Counted from the stretch's first letter, positions 9,777-20,157 are shown. The stretch: DNA of 64,000 nucleotides from Algicola sagamiensis DSM 14643 (GCF_000374485.1 NZ_KB894497.1:124001-188000); one strand, 5' to 3'. The notes: generated by a model from the sequence alone, not told the origin. A program made the numbers and translations.

Positions 9777-12700
9777 CTACACCAGTCGAACCTGAATTTT
9801 GTCATGCGCAGCATCTGGGTGCTGGAGCAAAGCGCTCATTTCAACCCCTTTGGGTTTGACAAGACGGAAATGAGACAGGTTTTTTAAGAAGTTCGTTAAT
9901 AAGTGACTTGCATAGTCACTTTCTGTTTCAGTGATATGCTGCTGAATAAGTTGTTGTAAGTGCTCAGCAAGTGCGCCTTGGTTGAGAACGTGCATGTCGA
10001 CAAGTTCTGTGTTTAATTTGTCCCCAAGCTGATCAAGCGGGTCAAAAATAAAAACCATCCCGCCTGTCATTCCTGCGCCAAAGTTGTTTCCAACTTCACC
10101 TAAAATAACGACTGTACCACCGGTCATATATTCACAAGCATTATCTCCGACGCCTTCAACAACTGCGGTTGCCCCTGAATTCCTGACTGCAAAACGTTCT
10201 CCGGCACAACCTGCGGCAAAAAGGCTTCCACCTGTTGCTCCATATAAACAGGTATTGCCGATGATTGCAGAAGCATTCGTTTGAAATGAAACGCCTTTTG
10301 GAGGATGAATTGAGAGTTTTCCACCACTCATCCCTTTTCCGACATAATCATTACAATCTCCGGTTAAATGGAGGTTAAGCCCCGGAACATTCCAAACACC
10401 GAAGCATTGGCCTGCGGTCCCCGTAAAATGGATATGAACGGGATGTTGGTTAAGTCCTGATTGCCCGAATTGTTTGGCGATTGCCCCTGAAAGTGTGGCA
10501 CCAATACTTCTATCCGTATTTCGGATGGTGTAGCGGAATATACCACCGGACTGTGACTGGAGTGCAGGTAAACAGTCTTGGAGCATCTTCTGGTTTAATG
10601 CACCTAGGTCACGTGGTACATTTGGTGCACAGTGGAATAGTGCATTTGAACTCTGAACACTTGAAGATAGTAGCATTGGCTCGAAGTTAAAATTCTTTAA
10701 ATGATGGCTTAAAGCTTGATCGGGCTCAAGCAAGTCAACTCGCCCAATTAAATCAGTGAGTTTCGCGATACCAAGCGAAGCCATGATTTCTCGAACTTCA
10801 TGGGCAAGTGCTTGGAAGTAGCGGATCACCATTTCAGGTAAGCCATGAAAGTGTTTATCCCGCAGTGTTTTATCTTGTGTTGCAACACCTGTCGCACAAT
10901 TATTGAGGTGGCAAATACGTAAGTACTTACATCCAAGGGCAACCATTGGTCCTGTACCAAACCCAAAACTTTCAGCACCCAGGATAGCTGCTTTGACAAC
11001 ATCCAGCCCTGTTTTCAAGCCACCGTCAACTTGGACTTTCACTTTATGACGTAGCCCATTATCGACCAGTGCATGATGCACCTCAGCAAGGCCTAACTCC
11101 CATGGAGAACCTGCATACTTTACAGAGGTTAAAGGGCTCGCCCCTGTACCACCATCATAACCTGAGACGGTGATGAGATCGGCATGTGCTTTCGCAACAC
11201 CAGCTGCAATTGTTCCAATACCAGGTTCAGAGACGAGTTTGACAGAAATCAATGCGTTGGGATTCAGCTGCTTGAGATCGAAAATCAGTTGTGCCAAGTC
11301 TTCAATCGAATAAATATCATGATGGGGCGGTGGTGAAATCAATGTAACCCCTGGGACTGAGAAACGTAATCTTGCGATTTCCGGGGTTGCTTTATCACCT
11401 GGAAGTTGACCGCCTTCTCCAGGTTTAGCCCCTTGTGCTACTTTAATTTGGATGACCTCAGCATGCATCAAGTAGTATGCGGTTACACCAAATCGTCCAG
11501 AGGCGACTTGCTTGATTTTCGAGTTTTTGAGTGAGTTAAACCGAGCTGGGTCTTCTCCACCTTCCCCTGAGTTGGATTGCCCACCAAGTGTGTTCATCGC
11601 AATGGCTAGCGCCTCATGTGCTTCTGGGCTGAGCGCACCGATTGACATCGCAGCTGTATCAAATCGAGGATAGAATGAATTCTCAGGTTCTACTTCATCA
11701 ATAGGAATTTCAGAAATGTTTGATTTGAGATGAAAACAATCACGAATATGAGAAATCGGGCGATCATGAACCATTGTCGAGAATGATAGATAGTCTTTGA
11801 TGTCGTTGCTGTGGACAAATTTTTGTAGGCTTTGCACGATACCTGGGTGGTAAGCATGTTCTTCACCGCCATGGACATACTTTAATAAACCTCCATGTGA
11901 AATCGCTTTTCGAGGATTCCAAGCGAAACGACTTGCACGATCCAATTGCTGTTGAAAGTCTGTAAAATCGTGCCCCTGAATACGTGACTTCAGTCCAGGA
12001 AAACATAATTCGACAATGTGCTGATGGATCCCTACGACCTCAAATAATTGGGAACAACGGTAGCTAGCAATTGTAGAAATGCCCATTTTGGACATGATTT
12101 TGAGAATGCCTTTGTTCAGACCATTTCTGAAATTGGTAATGCATGCTTTGGCGCTATGCGACAGTTTTTTCTCTCTGACGAGTTGCTCTAGAGTTTCGTA
12201 GGCGAGATAAGGATAAACTGCTGTGGCACCAAGGCCTAGCAAGACAGCACAATGGTGTGGATTTCGGCAGGATGCGGTTTCAATCACAATGTTCGTGTCA
12301 CAACGAAGATTATGCTCACTCAAGGCTTTTTGAACAGCCCCGACAGCAAATGGTGCAGGTATAGGGCGCTTATTTGGGTGGATATCTCGATCAGATAAAA
12401 TAATGATGACGGTATGAAACTGCTGAACCGAGCGAACAACACTTTGAGTCAGGTTTTCTATTGCTTGTTGTAGAGAAATATCTTCGTTGTAATTCAAACT
12501 AAAAGTCACCGCAGCATAATGCTTTTCATCAAACTCTTTGAGCTGTTTCAAATCAGAATAAGTGAGGACTGGAGAGTCGAGTAAAACACGATCGGCATAG
12601 CCAGATGTTTCATTAAATACGTTTTGTTCACGTCCAATACAGATCCCTAATGACATCACGTGTTTTTCTCGTAAAGGATCAATTGCTGGATTCGTAACTT

Positions 12701-14237
12701 GAGCAAATAGTTGGCGGAAGTAGTCATAGATAGCGCGCGGTTTTAGGGAAAAAGCAGCCATCGGCGTATCATCTCCCATTGAGCCGACTGCTTCCTGTCC
12801 ATTTTCACCAAGTACAACAATGGACTGAACGATTTCTTCGGTTGAATATTGAAATAGTTTATGAAATACCAGCATCAACTCATCTGAAAACAAAGGTTGA
12901 CCAATTGCTGGCGTTTTCATTTTATGAAATGGGATCAGTCGACGCGTATTTTCATTGAGCCAATCACGGTAGGGCAAACGGGATTTTAAGTCATCATCAA
13001 TATCTCTCGATGACCACAATTTGCCCGTGTAGGTATCAACAGCGAGCATTTCACCCGGAGCAATACGTCCCTTTGATTCAACTTCATCAGGGGAGTAGTC
13101 CCAAATTCCGACTTCTGAGGCAATTGTGATCAGATTGTCTTTTGTGATCACATAGCGTGCAGGACGTAAGCCATTTCTATCCAAATTACAGGAAGCGTGA
13201 CGTCCATTGGTCATGACGATTCCTGCTGGACCATCCCATGGCTCCATATGCATTGAGTTAAATTCGTAGAATGCTCTGACCTCTGCATCCATGATATGGT
13301 TGTTTTCCCATGCTGGTGGGACTAATAGACGCATGGCACGGAATAAGTCCATCCCTCCTGCCAGGAATAGCTCCAACATATTATCCAATGCTGAAGAGTC
13401 TGAGCCATCTTCGTTCACGTACGGAGCAGCATCTGCAAGATCTGGCAGCAATGGAGATGCAAATTTGTAAGTTCTCGCTCTTGCCCAAGCGCGGTTACCT
13501 GTGATTGTATTAATTTCTCCATTGTGGGCTAGATAGCGAAAAGGTTGAGCGAGGGACCATTGGGGCAATGTATTTGTTGAAAACCGCTGATGGAATAGTG
13601 CAATCGCACTTTCCATACGGATATCTGACAAGTCCTTGTAAAAATTGGCGAAGTCTTCCGCCAATGTCAGTGCTTTGTACACAGTGACCAAGCAAGACAG
13701 CGATGGGATGTAAAAAACAGGGTCATTGGTGATCCGTTTTTCAATTCGGCGTCTGGCAATATAAAGTCTTCGTTCTAGGTCTTTCTTACGCCAGCCTGGT
13801 TGTGCATTCACAAATAATTGTTCAATGACAGGGAGCGAGGATTTTGCAATTTCTCCCAATATATCTGAATTTATTGGAACTAAACGCCAGCCGATGATAG
13901 TGAGTGTTTCTTTTTGGAGTTCTTCTTCGATAATTTGCCGGGCATGTTCTTGCTTTTCTTTATCTGGGTTGAAGAAAAACATCCCAACTGCATATTTACG
14001 CCCCAGGTTCCAGCCTTTTTCTTCTGCAATTGTTCGAAAAAAAGAGTCAGGCTTTTGTAATAGCAAGCCGCAACCATCGCCTGTTTTACCGTCAGCTGCA
14101 ATGCCGCCACGGTGTTGTAGCCTGTTGAGGGCGTGGACTGCGGTTCGGATCACTTTATGGCTTGCATCACCCTGCATATGGGCAATTAGCCCAAACCCAC
14201 AATTGTCTTTACTGTCCCGAGAATGATAAAGCGCCAT
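9777..14237 (-). CDS. gltB: Glutamate synthase large (alpha) subunit
   Basis: A 1486-aa glutamine amidotransferase/FMN synthase subunit. It forms two glutamates from glutamine and 2-oxoglutarate together with GltD. The class II amidotransferase nucleophile is Cys13 (DNCGFGL), so a 12-residue propeptide is presumably removed. Further landmarks are the QRFSTNTLPQWSLAQPFR glutaminase loop, the SNSGEGGEDP synthase motif, GYDGGTGASP and the 3Fe-4S cysteines in CHLNNCATGVATQ. The C-terminal beta-helix has GXXG repeats. GTG at 14252 also opens the frame, but ATG at 14237 sits 7 bp after GGAGGA and gives the standard length. It heads the gltB-gltD-aceK unit. Confidence 0.96.
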   Translation of the reverse strand: MALYHSRDSKDNCGFGLIAHMQGDASHKVIRTAVHALNRLQHRGGIAADGKTGDGCGLLLQKPDSFFRTIAEEKGWNLGRKYAVGMFFFNPDKEKQEHARQIIEEELQKETLTIIGWRLVPINSDILGEIAKSSLPVIEQLFVNAQPGWRKKDLERRLYIARRRIEKRITNDPVFYIPSLSCLVTVYKALTLAEDFANFYKDLSDIRMESAIALFHQRFSTNTLPQWSLAQPFRYLAHNGEINTITGNRAWARARTYKFASPLLPDLADAAPYVNEDGSDSSALDNMLELFLAGGMDLFRAMRLLVPPAWENNHIMDAEVRAFYEFNSMHMEPWDGPAGIVMTNGRHASCNLDRNGLRPARYVITKDNLITIASEVGIWDYSPDEVESKGRIAPGEMLAVDTYTGKLWSSRDIDDDLKSRLPYRDWLNENTRRLIPFHKMKTPAIGQPLFSDELMLVFHKLFQYSTEEIVQSIVVLGENGQEAVGSMGDDTPMAAFSLKPRAIYDYFRQLFAQVTNPAIDPLREKHVMSLGICIGREQNVFNETSGYADRVLLDSPVLTYSDLKQLKEFDEKHYAAVTFSLNYNEDISLQQAIENLTQSVVRSVQQFHTVIIILSDRDIHPNKRPIPAPFAVGAVQKALSEHNLRCDTNIVIETASCRNPHHCAVLLGLGATAVYPYLAYETLEQLVREKKLSHSAKACITNFRNGLNKGILKIMSKMGISTIASYRCSQLFEVVGIHQHIVELCFPGLKSRIQGHDFTDFQQQLDRASRFAWNPRKAISHGGLLKYVHGGEEHAYHPGIVQSLQKFVHSNDIKDYLSFSTMVHDRPISHIRDCFHLKSNISEIPIDEVEPENSFYPRFDTAAMSIGALSPEAHEALAIAMNTLGGQSNSGEGGEDPARFNSLKNSKIKQVASGRFGVTAYYLMHAEVIQIKVAQGAKPGEGGQLPGDKATPEIARLRFSVPGVTLISPPPHHDIYSIEDLAQLIFDLKQLNPNALISVKLVSEPGIGTIAAGVAKAHADLITVSGYDGGTGASPLTSVKYAGSPWELGLAEVHHALVDNGLRHKVKVQVDGGLKTGLDVVKAAILGAESFGFGTGPMVALGCKYLRICHLNNCATGVATQDKTLRDKHFHGLPEMVIRYFQALAHEVREIMASLGIAKLTDLIGRVDLLEPDQALSHHLKNFNFEPMLLSSSVQSSNALFHCAPNVPRDLGALNQKMLQDCLPALQSQSGGIFRYTIRNTDRSIGATLSGAIAKQFGQSGLNQHPVHIHFTGTAGQCFGVWNVPGLNLHLTGDCNDYVGKGMSGGKLSIHPPKGVSFQTNASAIIGNTCLYGATGGSLFAAGCAGERFAVRNSGATAVVEGVGDNACEYMTGGTVVILGEVGNNFGAGMTGGMVFIFDPLDQLGDKLNTELVDMHVLNQGALAEHLQQLIQQHITETESDYASHLLTNFLKNLSHFRLVKPKGVEMSALLQHPDAAHDKIQVRLV

Positions 14238-14581
14238 CAATTCTTCCTCCACGCAGTGTTTGAATTTTTATTCTTTTGTGATGAATGAAAAGTCAGAAGA
14301 TAACTAAGATTTATAGACAGGTCAAACGCTAGTTTAAGTGTAGTTGATCTTGAAATATTACGTGAGTTAACACAAAAAAGTCATGAAATAGCTATATCAG
14401 GTCTCAGGTAGTCAGAAATTGTGATGATTGAAAAGTTGAATAGAACATGGGTATTTATGCGAGCTGTATTTATGCAAGATGTTCGAGATGAGGCTATGCA
14501 AGAGCGTTCAGTGAGAAGCGGGGATATTAAAAAGTTTTGTAGGCCACATATGGCCTACAACTTATTTGAAAATGATAGAGG
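14238..14581. other. Intergenic region upstream of gltB
   Basis: About 340 bp between gltB and folE2, both on the minus strand. It holds the gltB ribosome binding site (GGAGGA), an AT-rich stretch that must contain the gltB promoter, and the folE2 terminator at its right end. I see no open frame with a ribosome binding site and no recognisable operator. Confidence 0.6.
14537..14560 (-). terminator. Rho-independent terminator of folE2
   Basis: TTGTAGGCCA (14537-14546) pairs perfectly with TGGCCTACAA (14551-14560) around a 4-nt loop. Read on the minus strand the stem is followed by AACTTTTTAA, giving a U-tract. It lies directly after the folE2 stop codon. Confidence 0.85.
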
Positions 14582-15511
14582 CTAGTAAGCCGTATATCCG
14601 CCTTCGATGCCTTTGGTGACAACACTTACAGCATCATGTGGATGAAGAGATTCGTAATGATTGATTCTGACCCAAAAGTCAGCTGCTTCTGGGAATTGGT
14701 TCAGTGCATATTTTAATTTACGTGCTGCATCTTCACAGAACATCAGGTTTTGCCCATTGAGACGAGCAAATTCCTGTTCATCAATCCGCTTTACTGCTGT
14801 TTGCACAGGCGTTTGTAGTGTTTCTTCAATATGGTCGATGAGTGCGATGATTGGAAATGTTGTTGCCTTCGAGCTGAGTTTCAACTTTAACTCAGCAACT
14901 GAGCGCTGGCTATGTGGTGTCGCGACAATCCCTTTGGTGGAGCCTAACCATTGATGGACAGCATCAAAATTGAGCTGCTCGGACTCCAGGAATGTTGCTT
15001 CAAATTGATTCTGAATGAGTTGCCTTGCAAGTGCCGCAGAACATGGGCAAGTCGATGAATATGGGATAGATACGCTGAGTTCTAGCGTTTTTTCACCACC
15101 CTTAATCATTGCTGTTAACGTGGTCGGGTATGCTTTCCAACCCTCATTATCGCTGAGTAATGATTTTCTTCGCAAATGACTATCAAACTGAAACTTCACA
15201 TAGGCTGCATCACTTAAGTCCTGATGACTTGTAATGAAGTTGTCTAGAAGCTCAGATATGCTGCTATAGGAAAGTTGTTGTTCTACAGAGAGCTTGTCGA
15301 GTAATAGATACAGCCGAGACATATGAATGCCTTTGGCCATTGGCTCTTTCAGATTAACAAACGCTTCGACATTGGCGTGGACAGCCCTCGAACGCGAATC
15401 ATCAAAAGTAACATTAATTGGTAATTCGATATGGCTCATTCCGACCCAATCTAGCGTACCTTCTGTATTCGCTGTCGCAAAATTAGCGATGTCCGGCATA
15501 GTTGTTGGCAT
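14582..15511 (-). CDS. folE2: GTP cyclohydrolase I type 2 (FolE2)
   Basis: A 309-aa protein of the FolE2/MptA (GCYH-IB) family, which converts GTP to 7,8-dihydroneopterin triphosphate for folate and for the 7-deazaguanine (queuosine) pathway. Diagnostic motifs are [10 protein letters not shown] near residue 40, HMSRLY, the metal/catalytic loop [17 protein letters not shown], and TPHSQRS. The enzyme replaces zinc-dependent FolE and is often used under zinc limitation, but I see no clear Zur box upstream. ATG at 15511 follows AAGGTGG and fits family N termini better than the longer frame from 15568. queF, a later queuosine step, is 20 kb away. Confidence 0.92.
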   Translation of the reverse strand: MPTTMPDIANFATANTEGTLDWVGMSHIELPINVTFDDSRSRAVHANVEAFVNLKEPMAKGIHMSRLYLLLDKLSVEQQLSYSSISELLDNFITSHQDLSDAAYVKFQFDSHLRRKSLLSDNEGWKAYPTTLTAMIKGGEKTLELSVSIPYSSTCPCSAALARQLIQNQFEATFLESEQLNFDAVHQWLGSTKGIVATPHSQRSVAELKLKLSSKATTFPIIALIDHIEETLQTPVQTAVKRIDEQEFARLNGQNLMFCEDAARKLKYALNQFPEAADFWVRINHYESLHPHDAVSVVTKGIEGGYTAY

Positions 15512-15979
15512 TAAGATCCCACCTTGCAAACTTAGTCTATGTGATTTTGAGCAAAACAAACGAGCCACATTTTAACACAATTTGTTTTGTAAAACTCGAT
15601 CTAATGTCTAACCTTTTATTCAGGTAATACAAAAAGAAAAAAGACGAGTGAAAGAAACATTCTTTTGGATGAGGGGAATTTATCCAACCGAATTGTTGCC
15701 TTTCAAAGCATTTCAATCGTTTTTTACTATTTTTTGTTAGACCATTGAATGTCTTCAGTGGGCCATTGTAAGGTTTATGTAACAGAATGGGTTTTTCCGT
15801 GTTATGATGGCGAAAGGAAACTGTAGAGATTGAATAACTTAGAGTTTTTTTGCGGTCTTTAACTCTGTACGAGTTAAAGTGTGTTTAACGGTCGTGCAAT
15901 GGTATTATGTGTATCAGGTACGTCAAATAACAATATAGTCTGATGGCTATTTGTACATGCTTGTAGGCTTGAGATAAAC
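15512..15979. other. Divergent promoter region folE2 / cyanophycinase-like gene
   Basis: About 470 bp separating folE2 (minus) from the secreted cyanophycinase-like gene (plus). The right part contains a possible -10-like GTTATGAT near 15800, a perfect 9-bp-armed palindrome at 15857-15879 and no open frame with a convincing start. The length of the leader suggests regulation upstream of 15980. Confidence 0.55.
15857..15879. promoter_or_regulatory. Perfect palindrome, operator or leader hairpin candidate
   Basis: CTTTAACTC (15857-15865) and GAGTTAAAG (15871-15879) are exact inverted arms around TGTAC. At 100 bp before the start of the cyanophycinase-like gene this could be a repressor site or a leader stem. 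No U-run follows, so a terminator is unlikely. Confidence 0.5.
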
Positions 15980-17794
15980 ATGAAACATGCTTGTAAATGG
16001 ATAATTTTAGGTATTTCGGTTATCTGTGGATCCATGGTAGCGAAAGCCGAGAATAATGATGAGCATTACAACGTAATGCTCTCTGGTGGTGGTCTCGATT
16101 TTTGTCGAAGCGATGCTTCCTACTACTGTATTCGCAGTGCCCGTAAGAGCCTTTTTAAAAACAATGTTTATAAGGGTCGTGCATTTCGCTTATCGCAAGA
16201 CTCCATAGCAATGGCGACCAACCCTTCTCTTTGGCAAGGCAGAGAAAACGCTCGAGTTCAAGTGCATAAAGTTCTTGAGTACCTCGCTGCACGTGCTGCA
16301 CAAGAATCCATGACGGCCCGAGAACTTGCTCGAATGTGGAAACGCTCGGAAATCGAAGTTGATGGTGTATGGTATTCCGGTCGAGAAATCTACAACAAGC
16401 TGTCAGTCTCTGAACGAAACCTGATCCTTGATGCAATTGAGCTTGTCCCAGCTGCAAAAGACAGAAAAGTCGAAGTGGCTCTCGATAAAAGTCGCCACAG
16501 AGGCAGCATTGTGATCTTGAAACGTTTTGCAAAATTAGCACGTAAAGTGGCAGGAGGTAAGGCAAAAGTACTCTTTGTCTCAGCAGGCTACACAGATACT
16601 TTTGCGAATGTAAGAGCTTGGTTAGAGGTCCTGAATCAATTGGATGTGTCGGCTGAGTGGTTGCCATTAGATGCAGCTGTGCAACTTGCTTGGAAGCAAG
16701 GCGGTGGTGCCGCATGTGATAACATCCATGAATTTCGTCGTCAGGTCACCAGCCGATTTAGAAGAGAAGAGGTTTTCCCAGACCTTGCAAAACAGCAAGT
16801 TGCATTCTGTAAAGCGCAGGGACGTTTGATGAGTACCTTGCAAGGTGCAGACGCAATATTTATCGCAGGTGAGGATCTAACATTAACTACACAAACCTTT
16901 GCCGTTCATACCAGTATGGGTGGGCAGTTTGCGAATGAAGTTCGTAAATTAACTTCAGAAGGTAAGCTTGTTGTTGCTGGTGATGATGCTGGTGCGATTG
17001 TACTTGGTGGTGGCGCAGGCTTATTTAATGATGTCCCGATGATTCAGAGCGGTTTAAGTCATAATGCGTTGATGAATGGCGGCCAATTGCTGAATTATGG
17101 TGACCGCGTATGTATCAGTTCAGGTGAGGAATGTGTTGCTTATCCGACTGACTTAACTTATTTATCCGAAGGTGGACTTGGACTATTCAGATGGGGAGCG
17201 GTTGATACAAAAGTCTCTCAAAATAGCCGTCAAGGGCGTATGATTCGTCTGAGTATCGAAACACAACAGACCTATAGTTTTGGTATTGATGAACGAACCG
17301 CGCTTCTAGTAAAGGACAATAATGACCCGCGTGTTCCGGTCTCTTTTAAAGTCATGGGAGAGGGGGGAGTCTATATCATTGATAACACGAAAACACAGGC
17401 GGATGAGACACTGGAAGAAGCGTTACAAGTTCAAAACATGATGACGCATTACCTCACACACAACGATGTGGGAATGCTTCGAGATAAAAAATTGGTGACA
17501 CGTTTTGCTTCAACCAAATTTAGTGTGAACAGTCGCCAAAGTCCGATCCTTAAGAGTGGACGTGTGTTTGAACAGGCAAACTATCAGAGACTTGCGAACA
17601 TGCTTTGTACAACCGCTGCACGTGTAGCAACAGCGAAGTCGACGGCACTTGACGAGCAGGTTGTAATTAAATTGAAAAAAGAGCGTAAGAGTATATCTCG
17701 TTCTGGTAAGGTTTCTGTAGGCGGACGTCCATTAGCCGCTTGTTCTTATCGAGATTTCGCAATTGATCTGTCCATAAACTTCTTAGGGTTCTAG
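15980..17794 (+). CDS. Secreted cyanophycinase-like (S51) protein, catalytic Ser lost
   Basis: A 604-aa exported protein with a signal peptide (cleavage near residue 23, VAKAENN). The central part resembles peptidase family S51: VLFVSAGYTD (about 198-207), DAIFIAGEDLTLTTQTF (about 291-307) and VVAGDDAGAIVLGGGAG (about 331-347). In active cyanophycinases the last motif is GTSAGA with the nucleophilic serine; here the codons GGT GAT GAT GCT GGT GCG give GDDAGA, so Asp336 replaces the serine. The GGDQ-type motif is also altered to GEDL. The protein is therefore probably non-hydrolytic or uses other chemistry. It is much longer than intracellular cyanophycinases (about 270 aa), with extra N- and C-terminal regions. 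It lies 41 bp upstream of arcB on the same strand. Confidence 0.75.
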   Translation: MKHACKWIILGISVICGSMVAKAENNDEHYNVMLSGGGLDFCRSDASYYCIRSARKSLFKNNVYKGRAFRLSQDSIAMATNPSLWQGRENARVQVHKVLEYLAARAAQESMTARELARMWKRSEIEVDGVWYSGREIYNKLSVSERNLILDAIELVPAAKDRKVEVALDKSRHRGSIVILKRFAKLARKVAGGKAKVLFVSAGYTDTFANVRAWLEVLNQLDVSAEWLPLDAAVQLAWKQGGGAACDNIHEFRRQVTSRFRREEVFPDLAKQQVAFCKAQGRLMSTLQGADAIFIAGEDLTLTTQTFAVHTSMGGQFANEVRKLTSEGKLVVAGDDAGAIVLGGGAGLFNDVPMIQSGLSHNALMNGGQLLNYGDRVCISSGEECVAYPTDLTYLSEGGLGLFRWGAVDTKVSQNSRQGRMIRLSIETQQTYSFGIDERTALLVKDNNDPRVPVSFKVMGEGGVYIIDNTKTQADETLEEALQVQNMMTHYLTHNDVGMLRDKKLVTRFASTKFSVNSRQSPILKSGRVFEQANYQRLANMLCTTAARVATAKSTALDEQVVIKLKKERKSISRSGKVSVGGRPLAACSYRDFAIDLSINFLGF

Positions 17795-17835
17795 AATAGA
17801 GGCCATTTTCGGGAAGTGGTAACGAAACCAGATCA

Positions 17836-20157
17836 ATGGCGAAATACAAATTAAGTCCTTGGGCAAAAACATTTGCCCACTTTATAGCACGCTGGGGGAT
17901 TGTTCGCTCCAGCGTTCTTACCTATTTATTTACCCTTTCAATTACGCTTCTGTTCTCAATTATCTATTCCTTTATCGTCCATGGGGCCGTTCGATGGTTT
18001 GATGTGACAGGGATGCTGTTCTTAACCGCGATTGGTGCCCCAACGCTGATTTATTTGGTGGTCTACTTTATTGCAGAACTGGATGCCTCTGTAAGTCATC
18101 TGATGGACTCATCGCATCAAGAAAAACTACTCAACCAAAGTTTGCAAGATAATATTCGACGCCTCAATTACGAAATCGAAGAACGAAAAAAAGCATTTGA
18201 AGCCAAGCGCCGTGCGATCGATGAACTACGGCGAGAAATCGCAGAGAGACGAAAAACACAGAAAGAATTTGAAGAGCAAAGTGTCTTACTTCGTTCGATT
18301 GTTGATAGTTCCCCAGACTTATTTTACTACCGCGATGAAAATGGCCTATTTGCTGGGTGTAATAAAATGTTTGAAATTCTGATGGGGAAAAAGTCTGAAG
18401 AACTGATCGGAAAAACACCGTCTGAGGTTTTTCAGGGAGATGCTGTACCAACGTCTATGCTGACCGACCAAGAGGTGGTTACGAGCCAATCTGAACTCAC
18501 TTTGGATGTTGAGTATATGACACCGTCTGGTGAGGTTCACTGGTATGAAATGCTGAAAGTTCCTTTTTATGACAAGCATGGCAAGAATATTGGATTGCTT
18601 GGTTTTGGTCGGGATATCACTGCGCGTAAATTGGCTGAGCAGGCGCTGGAAAAAGCGTATCAGGATAAAGGTAAATTTATTGCAACGCTCAGTCATGAGT
18701 TAAGAACACCATTGAATGGTATCGTCGGTCTCACCCGGATGGTTCTGGATTCTGAGCTATCAGAGCAACAACGAAGTTGGGCACATACCATATTCTCCAG
18801 CGCAGAAACACTTGGTAATATTTTCAATGATATCATTGATTTGGATAAGGTTGATCGAAATGAACTTGAGATATCACAAGAGTCTGTTCATCTCGATGAA
18901 TTCGTGAATGATGTCTATAACTTTGGTGCACTGCTTTCCCAGCAAAAAGAGCTACAATTTGTGCTGCGCCGCAAGGGTGACTTTGACGAATACTTCTTTA
19001 TTGATCCGACACGCGTCCGTCAAATCCTGTGGAACTTGATCAACAATGCCGTGAAATTTACCTCAAAGGGACGGATAACATTAGTGGCTGAATGCGAAGT
19101 TCCGACAGATAACGATGACCAATACCAAATCACCTTCAAAGTTTCTGATACAGGGATCGGTATATCTGAAACAGATAAAAGCAAAGTTTTCGGTATGTAT
19201 TACAAGGCATCTCAAGGCAGAAAAATCACAGCACTGGGATCGGGTATCGGTCTTGCTGTATCGAAGTCGCTTGCCGAAGCGATGGGTGGGAATATTGAGC
19301 TGGATAGTAAAGTAGGCGAAGGCAGTACCTTTATTGTTCAGATCCCAGTAACTCGTTCTCAAGCGCCTGATAAGCAAAGCTATGATAGTAAGAAGTTGAA
19401 TATTCTTCTTGTTGAAGATGTTCCGCTAAATGCGCAAATTGCGATTAGCTTGCTTGAACAAAGAGGGCATGATGTTGTTTGGGCTGAGACTGGTGAAGAT
19501 GCAATTGCTCTTCTAGAAACAGAAGATGATATTGAATTAGTGTTATTAGATATGCAGCTACCTGATATGCATGGCCGAGATATTGCCGTCCACATTCGCG
19601 GGGATGAACGCTTGGCGATGATCCCAGTCGTAGCATTGACTGCAAACGTGAGAAAGGCAGAAGAAGACTTAGAAGGTATTCATATTGACGGTGCCCTAGC
19701 AAAGCCAATTAGTACGCGGAAGTTGGATAAAGCGCTATATAGCTTGTTTGGAGATGATATCCGACAAGCAAGAAATAATGTAGCAACAGCACCATTACCT
19801 TCGCCATCTAAAAAATTATCTCAACTAGATGAAGAAACCATTAATGAATATGTTGATGCATTGGGGCTGGATGCTTTCCAAAAGAGTATTGCCTTGTTTG
19901 AACAGTTGATCCCGAACTACTTAAATAAACTATTCGAAGCCATCGCTTATAAAAACTTGGAAGATTTCCAATCATCTGCGCATAAATTAAAAGGTGCTGC
20001 AGGTTCTGTAGGTTTGCAAGGGGTCCAGAAACAAGCAAAGGAATTCGAGATGACAGAAGAGCCCCAATGGGAAATTTTAGAGAAAATGGTGGTTGAGTTT
20101 CAGGGAAAAATTGATCAAGACCTTAGTAAACTAAAAGAGTACGTTGGCAATATTTAA
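17836..20157 (+). CDS. arcB: Aerobic respiration control sensor kinase ArcB
   Basis: A 773-aa tripartite hybrid histidine kinase that in enterobacteria senses quinone redox state and phosphorylates ArcA. Two N-terminal membrane segments (about 26-48 and 57-80) are followed by a coiled-coil linker, a PAS domain (about 150-265), the H box FIATLSHELRTPLNG (His287), an ATPase domain with DTGIGI, a receiver domain (Asp572 in LLDMQLPDM) and an Hpt domain (His716 in SAHKLKGAAGS). Length and order equal E. coli ArcB (778 aa). The cysteine of GLFAGCNK (Cys175) matches E. coli Cys180, but the position of Cys241 is Trp236. arcA is not in the window. Confidence 0.95.
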   Translation: MAKYKLSPWAKTFAHFIARWGIVRSSVLTYLFTLSITLLFSIIYSFIVHGAVRWFDVTGMLFLTAIGAPTLIYLVVYFIAELDASVSHLMDSSHQEKLLNQSLQDNIRRLNYEIEERKKAFEAKRRAIDELRREIAERRKTQKEFEEQSVLLRSIVDSSPDLFYYRDENGLFAGCNKMFEILMGKKSEELIGKTPSEVFQGDAVPTSMLTDQEVVTSQSELTLDVEYMTPSGEVHWYEMLKVPFYDKHGKNIGLLGFGRDITARKLAEQALEKAYQDKGKFIATLSHELRTPLNGIVGLTRMVLDSELSEQQRSWAHTIFSSAETLGNIFNDIIDLDKVDRNELEISQESVHLDEFVNDVYNFGALLSQQKELQFVLRRKGDFDEYFFIDPTRVRQILWNLINNAVKFTSKGRITLVAECEVPTDNDDQYQITFKVSDTGIGISETDKSKVFGMYYKASQGRKITALGSGIGLAVSKSLAEAMGGNIELDSKVGEGSTFIVQIPVTRSQAPDKQSYDSKKLNILLVEDVPLNAQIAISLLEQRGHDVVWAETGEDAIALLETEDDIELVLLDMQLPDMHGRDIAVHIRGDERLAMIPVVALTANVRKAEEDLEGIHIDGALAKPISTRKLDKALYSLFGDDIRQARNNVATAPLPSPSKKLSQLDEETINEYVDALGLDAFQKSIALFEQLIPNYLNKLFEAIAYKNLEDFQSSAHKLKGAAGSVGLQGVQKQAKEFEMTEEPQWEILEKMVVEFQGKIDQDLSKLKEYVGNI

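Noticed and set aside
13825-14226. 133-aa plus-strand frame opposite gltB
   Set aside because: It is antisense to the conserved glutaminase domain of gltB and has no ribosome binding site or recognisable domain.
16155-16715. 186-aa minus-strand frame inside the cyanophycinase-like gene
   Set aside because: It is a shadow of the coding frame with no recognisable motif.
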